Origin: Alphaproteobacteria bacterium
GTDB taxonomy: Bacteria > Pseudomonadota > Alphaproteobacteria > Ferrovibrionales > Ferrovibrionaceae
Length of the DNA: 48,008 nucleotides
NCBI GenBank assembly: GCA_026126215.1
Contig: JAHCJQ010000014.1
Span: 1-48,008 of the forward strand
Direction: 5' to 3'
The notes below the pieces were generated by a model. It was not told the origin of the DNA and searched no databases. It was given only the letters and a program-made list of their open reading frames with translations. The first letter of the stretch is position 1, and every line of letters starts with the position of its first letter. The position numbers and the translations under genes were made by a program. Positions 43,836 through 48,008 of the stretch are shown one piece after another.

Positions 43836-46222
43836 GCGGCGATGCGCGAGAGATTCCCCTGGTCGCCGCGCCGGCGGACGGCGCAGCTGCCTGCCTGCAT
43901 TGCGGCACGGCCTTGCCTGAGGGGGCCGGCGGGAACTATTGCTGCGCCGGCTGCGAGGCGGCGGCGCGGGTGATCCGCGAGGCGGGTCTTTTCGACTATT
44001 ACCGGCGCCGCGTTCTCGATCCGGACGCTCCGGCGCCGCGTTCGCAAGCTGCGCCCGGCATCGATCTCAACCGGCATGTCCGCGCCATCGGCGAGGGTCG
44101 GCATGGGATCGAGCTGGTGGTGGACGGTCTGCACTGCGCGGCCTGCGTGTGGCTGATCGAGACCCTGCTGCGCCGCGATCCACGCGTCCGGCATGCGCGG
44201 CTCAATGTCTCCACGCGCCGTCTCTCCATTGCGTGGGACGGGGCGCCGGAACTGGCGCGCGAACTGGTCGGCCGCGTGACGCTGCTTGGCTACAGGGCAG
44301 TTCCCTACACGGCCGACAATGCGGCGCGTCTGGAGGAGCGCGAGGAGCGGGCGCTGTTGCGGGCGCTGGCCGTCGCGGGCTTTGCCGCCGGCAATGTCAT
44401 GCTGCTATCCATCGCCGTCTGGTCGGGCCATGGCGGCGAGATGGGGCAGGCGACCCGCGACCTGCTGCACTGGGTTTCGGCGCTCATCGCCTTGCCGGCC
44501 CTTGCCTACGCGGGACAACCGTTTTTCCGTTCCGCGCTGCAGGCATTGCGGGCGGGGCGAACGAACATGGACGTTCCGGTCTCGATCGGCGTGCTCCTCG
44601 CCGCCGCGATTTCCCTGTCCGAGGTGGCGCGGTCCGGGCCGCATGCCTATTTCGATTCGGCGATCACCCTGGTTTTCTTCCTTCTGCTGGGGCGCTATCT
44701 CGAACGGCGCGCGCGTGGCCGCGCTCGGTCCGCGGCGCGGCATTTGCTCGCCCTTTCCGGAGGCATCGCCAGCCGTATAGGTGCGGACGGCGCGGCCGAG
44801 CCCGTCGATCCGGCGGAGCTCCGCCCCGGCGACCGTCTCATGGTCGCGGCGGGCGAGCGCATCGCGGCGGATGGCACGGTGCTGGCCGGGCGTTCCAGCG
44901 TCGATGCGAGCCTCGTGACGGGCGAAAGTCTGCCCCAGCCGGTTGCGCCCGGCACGCGGACATTTGCCGGAATGGTCAACCTGTCCAGCCCGATCGAACT
45001 GCGTGTCGATGCGGCGGGCACTGGGACGCTGCTTGCCGAGATCGTGCGCTTGCTTGAGGCGGCGGAGCAGGGCAATGCACGTCATGTCGCGCTCGCCGAC
45101 CGGGTAGCGAGAGCCTATGCCCCAGTGGTGCATGTCCTGGCGTTGCTGACTTTTGCCGGCTGGCTTGCAGCGGGGGCCGGCCCGCACATGGCGGTGCTCA
45201 TTGCCGCCACGGTCCTCATCATCACCTGCCCCTGCGCGCTTGCCCTCGCCGTGCCGGCGGTGCAGGTGGTGGTCAGCGGCGCGCTCTATCGCCGCGGCAT
45301 CCTGGTCAAGTCGCCGACCGCCCTGGAACGGCTGGCGGAGGTCGATACGGTCGTGTTCGACAAGACCGGAACACTGACGCTCGGGCGGCCGGAGCTGATT
45401 GCCTCGGACGGCTGGAGCCGGGAAGATCTGGAGCTTGGCGCGGCGCTCGCGGCGAATAGCCGGCATCCGCTGAGCCGGGCGCTGCATCGTGCCGCGCCGT
45501 ATGTGGCACCCGTGACCGGTACTGTGGAACATCCGGGCGAGGGACTGGCCTGGAGGGGTCAGGCGGGCACGGTGCGGCTGGGATCGCGGCGCTTCTGTGG
45601 CATTGGCGAACCGGGCGACGATGAGGCGCTGGAAATCTGGCTCGCCCGCCCGGATCGTTCGGCACCAGTCCGCTTCACCTTCGTCGATCCCGTGCGCCCC
45701 GATGCACGGGAGACGCTGGCGGAACTCAGCCGGCGCGGCTACCGCATCGCGCTTCTGTCCGGCGACCGCGAGCCGGTGGCGCGCGCCGTGGCCTCCGCGC
45801 TCGGGATCGCGGCATGGCAGGCCGGCCTGACGCCCGCCGACAAGTGCCGGCTGCTCGACGATCTGGCGCGGGCGGGACGGCGCACGCTCATGGCGGGCGA
45901 TGGGCTGAACGACGCGCCGGCGCTGGCGGCGGGGCATGCCTCGATTTCCCCTGCGAGCGCGGCGGACGTGACGCAGACCGCCGCCGATGCGATCTTCCAG
46001 GGCGACAGGCTGCGGCCGGTGGTGGCGATCCTCGATCTGGCCCAACGGGCGCAACGTCTGGTTTGGCAGAATCTGGCCCTGGCGCTCGCCTACAACGCCA
46101 TCGCCATACCGCTCGCCGTGCTGGGCCATGTAACGCCGCTCCTCGCCGCCATCGCCATGTCGGGTTCTTCCCTGCTGGTGATCGCCAATGCGATGCGTGG
46201 CGGCCGGAGCGCGCCATCATGA
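43832..46222 (+). CDS. ccoI: Copper-transporting P-type ATPase CcoI (FixI)
   Basis: A 796-residue P1B ATPase. The N-terminus has a Cys-rich region (Cys21, Cys24, Cys37, Cys38, Cys41), then an HMA domain with Cys102-x2-Cys105 (HCAACVWL). The transport motif is Cys466-Pro467-Cys468, the phosphorylated residue is Asp510 (DKTGTLTLG) and the hinge is GDGLNDAPAL. It exports Cu(I) for CuB of the oxidase rather than for detoxification, as its place in the operon shows. Length and eight membrane helices are normal. It is coupled by ATGA at both ends to ccoH and ccoS. Confidence 0.95.
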   Translation: MSGDAREIPLVAAPADGAAACLHCGTALPEGAGGNYCCAGCEAAARVIREAGLFDYYRRRVLDPDAPAPRSQAAPGIDLNRHVRAIGEGRHGIELVVDGLHCAACVWLIETLLRRDPRVRHARLNVSTRRLSIAWDGAPELARELVGRVTLLGYRAVPYTADNAARLEEREERALLRALAVAGFAAGNVMLLSIAVWSGHGGEMGQATRDLLHWVSALIALPALAYAGQPFFRSALQALRAGRTNMDVPVSIGVLLAAAISLSEVARSGPHAYFDSAITLVFFLLLGRYLERRARGRARSAARHLLALSGGIASRIGADGAAEPVDPAELRPGDRLMVAAGERIAADGTVLAGRSSVDASLVTGESLPQPVAPGTRTFAGMVNLSSPIELRVDAAGTGTLLAEIVRLLEAAEQGNARHVALADRVARAYAPVVHVLALLTFAGWLAAGAGPHMAVLIAATVLIITCPCALALAVPAVQVVVSGALYRRGILVKSPTALERLAEVDTVVFDKTGTLTLGRPELIASDGWSREDLELGAALAANSRHPLSRALHRAAPYVAPVTGTVEHPGEGLAWRGQAGTVRLGSRRFCGIGEPGDDEALEIWLARPDRSAPVRFTFVDPVRPDARETLAELSRRGYRIALLSGDREPVARAVASALGIAAWQAGLTPADKCRLLDDLARAGRRTLMAGDGLNDAPALAAGHASISPASAADVTQTAADAIFQGDRLRPVVAILDLAQRAQRLVWQNLALALAYNAIAIPLAVLGHVTPLLAAIAMSGSSLLVIANAMRGGRSAPS

Positions 46223-46389
46223 GCGGCCTGCTCTATCTCATTCCCATCGCCCTGTTTCTCGGGCTGCTTGGCCTCGCAGGCTTCCTGTGGGCGATGCGAA
46301 GCGGGCAGTTCGACGATCTCGACGGCGCGGGCAGCCGAATTCTCTTCGACGAAGATTCCAGCGACAGAAAAGGGAGCGAAAAGGAATGA
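46219..46389 (+). CDS. ccoS: cbb3 oxidase maturation protein CcoS
   Basis: A 56-residue protein starting with ATGA over the ccoI stop. One membrane segment (LLYLIPIALFLGLLGLAGFL) is followed by WAMRSGQFDDLDGAG, the conserved CcoS motif, and an acidic tail. CcoS is needed for haem b and CuB insertion into CcoN. Its stop overlaps the start of a further small membrane gene. Confidence 0.93.
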   Translation: MSGLLYLIPIALFLGLLGLAGFLWAMRSGQFDDLDGAGSRILFDEDSSDRKGSEKE

Positions 46390-46574
46390 ACGATCTCTCG
46401 TCCATGCTGATCGGCGCGCTGGTCACGGTGCTGGCGCTGCTCGGACTGATCATGGCCGCAGGCGCGACGGATGGCGGCATTGCGGTCTTCGGCTATCTGC
46501 TGTTCCTGTTCGGCGTGTTGTTCGTCTTCTGGCTGATCAAGCGCCACTACGACGAGCTGGACAAGGCCGGCTGA
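46386..46574 (+). CDS. 62-residue membrane protein coupled to ccoS, unknown
   Basis: The start overlaps the ccoS stop (ATGA), the same coupling used for ccoI and ccoS, so this frame is translated as the last gene of the assembly operon. Two hydrophobic segments (MLIGALVTVLALLGLIMAAG and AVFGYLLFLFGVLFVFWLI) flank a Thr-Asp-Gly-Gly turn, and the C-terminus is basic then acidic (KRHYDELDKAG). I do not recognise a named family. A role in oxidase assembly or stability is suggested by position only. Confidence 0.78.
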   Translation: MNDLSSMLIGALVTVLALLGLIMAAGATDGGIAVFGYLLFLFGVLFVFWLIKRHYDELDKAG

Positions 46575-46584
46575 CCCGCGTCAG
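46571..46584. terminator. Hairpin holding the stops of both convergent genes
   Basis: CTGAC-CCGC-GTCAG forms a five-base stem. The TGA of the small membrane gene is in the left arm (46572-46574); the TGA of the convergent TPP enzyme, on the other strand, is in the right arm (46581-46583). The stem is short and has no T-tract, so termination strength is doubtful. Confidence 0.4.
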
Positions 46585-48008
46585 GACCGCTTCGCCAGCG
46601 ACGCGGCGCGGATCTCGCTCAAAGTCGTGCGCGGCGAAATCTGCTCCGGGTCGATGCGCAGTTCGATGAGCGCCGGTTTCGCCGCATGCAGCGCCCGCTC
46701 GAACGCAGGGGCGAAATCCGCGGTGCGCTCGACCAGTTCTCCTTGCGCGCCGAAAGAGCGCGCGAAGGCGGCAAAGTCGGGGTTGACCAGTTCGGTGCCG
46801 CTGATCCGCGCCGGATACTCCCGCTCCTGGTGCATGCGGATGGTGCCGTACATGCCGTTATTCACCACCAGGAAGATGACGTTCACGCCGTACTGAACCG
46901 CCGTGGCCAGTTCCTGGCCACACATCAGGAAGCAGCCATCGCCGTTCAGCGAGACGACCACGCGGTCGGGATGCCTGAGCTTGGCCGCGATCGCCGCCGG
47001 CACGCCGTAACCCATGGCGCCGCTGGTGGGCGCGAGCTGAGACCGGAACGTGCGGTAGCGATGGAAGCGGTGAATCCAGGTGGCGTAGTTTCCGGCGCCG
47101 TTGGTGACGATCGCGTCCCTCGGCAGGCTCGCCGTGAGATGGGCGACCACTTGCGCCATGTCGAGCGGACCGGGCTGGGGCTTCGCCACCTGATGTGCTT
47201 CGTATTCCGCCCGCATCGCCACGGTTTCGCCCGCCCAGGCCGGCTTCTCGATGGGCGCCATGGCGCGTGCCGCAGCGGCAAACTCCGCCATGCCGGAATT
47301 GATCATCAGCTTCGCCTGGTAAACCCGGCCCAGTTCCTCCGCGCCGGGATGCACATGGACGAGCGGCTGACGCGGCACCGGGATGTCGAACATGGCATAC
47401 CCGCCCGTCGTCATCTCGCCGAGGCGCGGGCCGATTGCCAGCACGAGGTCCGACCTGGCGATGCGCGCGGCCAGTTTCGGATTGATGCCGATGCCGACAT
47501 CGCCAACGTAATTCGGATGATCGTTGTCGAAATAGTCCTGACATCGGAATGAACAGGCGACAGGCAGGCAATTGGCCTCGGCGAAGGCGCGCATGTCAGC
47601 CGCGCCCTCCGCCGTCCAGGTGCCCCCGCCGAGAATGGCGATCGGATGGCGCGCCCCTTGCAGCATGTTGCGCAGCTCCGCCATCTGGCCGGGGCCAGGA
47701 TGCGCCTGCACGCGCCTGTAAGGTCCGGCATCGGCGACGCTGACCTCGTCGGTCAGCATGTCCTCTGGCAGGGCGAGGACCACCGGGCCGGGGCGGCCGG
47801 AGGTGGCGAGATGGAATGCATGCGAGACGAACTCCGGAATGCGCCTTGCATCGTCGATCTGCGCGACCCATTTCGCCATCTGGCCGAACATCCGGCGGTA
47901 ATCCACTTCCTGGAAAGCCTCGCGCTCCATCATGTCGCGCGCCACCTGGCCGATGAAGAGGATCATCGGCGTCGAATCCTGGAAGCCGGTATGGAGGCCG
48001 ACTGCGGC
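46581..48008 (-). CDS. Thiamine-pyrophosphate-dependent enzyme, acetolactate synthase-like, N-terminus outside window
   Basis: The visible 475 residues are open to the right edge, so the start lies outside. From the edge inward come the end of the N-terminal PYR domain, the central Rossmann-like domain (HPIAILGGGTWTAEGAADMR and LVLAIGPRLGEMTTGG) and the C-terminal PP domain with the TPP motif GDGCFLMCGQELATA...NNGMYGTI. This is the IlvB/oxalyl-CoA decarboxylase/benzoylformate family. Whether it makes acetolactate or acts on another 2-oxoacid is unclear: no small regulatory subunit (ilvH) is next to it, and the AHAS-specific quinone-binding stretch is not evident. It is convergent with the cco operon and probably unrelated to it. 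Confidence 0.88.
   Translation of the reverse strand, partial: AAVGLHTGFQDSTPMILFIGQVARDMMEREAFQEVDYRRMFGQMAKWVAQIDDARRIPEFVSHAFHLATSGRPGPVVLALPEDMLTDEVSVADAGPYRRVQAHPGPGQMAELRNMLQGARHPIAILGGGTWTAEGAADMRAFAEANCLPVACSFRCQDYFDNDHPNYVGDVGIGINPKLAARIARSDLVLAIGPRLGEMTTGGYAMFDIPVPRQPLVHVHPGAEELGRVYQAKLMINSGMAEFAAAARAMAPIEKPAWAGETVAMRAEYEAHQVAKPQPGPLDMAQVVAHLTASLPRDAIVTNGAGNYATWIHRFHRYRTFRSQLAPTSGAMGYGVPAAIAAKLRHPDRVVVSLNGDGCFLMCGQELATAVQYGVNVIFLVVNNGMYGTIRMHQEREYPARISGTELVNPDFAAFARSFGAQGELVERTADFAPAFERALHAAKPALIELRIDPEQISPRTTLSEIRAASLAKRS

Noticed and set aside
44405..46129. 574-residue open frame antisense to ccoI
   Set aside because: Same GC-driven shadow effect; no motifs.
46571..46584. CTGAC-N4-GTCAG as an FNR site
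   Set aside because: The outer bases differ from TTGA/TCAA, and it lies at the ends of two convergent genes with no promoter downstream; better explained as a hairpin around the stops.

Overview
The window looks like the chromosome of a high-GC alphaproteobacterium. The grounds are an FnrL/FixK-type oxygen regulator with TTGAY-N4-RTCAA boxes, a ccoNOQP-ccoGHIS cytochrome cbb3 locus, a DUF6460 protein, an LdtR-like MarR regulator, a class I PHA synthase and a ureDABCEFG cluster. Neither genus nor order can be fixed from the sequence. I found no rRNA, tRNA, CRISPR array, insertion sequence, prophage or plasmid genes. Coding density is high, and many convergent pairs end within a few bases of each other or overlap at their stops.

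Layout. 1-2.3 kb: the end of a Tad pilus cluster (tadB partial, tadC, and a convergent TadD-like TPR lipoprotein). 2.4-8 kb: a MarR and a TetR regulator, then an RND efflux pair (adaptor plus pump) behind a perfect TetR-type palindrome. 8-12.6 kb: a five-gene branched-chain amino acid/amide-type ABC transporter. 12.7-18.8 kb: single metabolic genes (thioesterase, AraC regulator with a palindromic element in its 3' end, FAD oxidoreductase, 3-oxoadipyl-CoA-type thiolase, DUF6460 protein, MBL hydrolase, GNAT). 18.8-19.4 kb: a 630-base stretch without genes, rich in inverted repeats and a candidate structured RNA. 19.4-23.2 kb: LuxR-type regulator, bactofilin, HtrA protease, UDP-sugar epimerase.

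23.3-29.5 kb is the most interesting block. It holds a PHA synthase, then a coupled hsp20 - cytochrome c lipoprotein - pfkB - beta-CASP nuclease operon, then a small release-factor-like protein. Each transcription unit is preceded by an FNR/FixK-type box with a -10-like hexamer at the spacing expected for FNR class II activation. 29.6-35.3 kb is a complete urease operon ending in a HupE/UreJ nickel transporter. 35.3-46.6 kb contains fnr itself, a SafE-like membrane protein, a DUF2189 membrane protein and the full cbb3 oxidase structural and assembly genes, ending in an uncharacterised 62-residue membrane protein. A TPP-dependent enzyme runs off the right edge.

Integration: the fnr gene and its apparent targets lie within about 23 kb. 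The inferred picture is a low-oxygen programme that switches on the high-affinity oxidase, carbon storage, a small heat-shock protein, an alternative phosphofructokinase and RNA/ribosome-handling proteins together. The hsp20-pfkB part parallels the hypoxia-induced DosR regulon of Mycobacterium tuberculosis. Regulation is inferred from sequence only.
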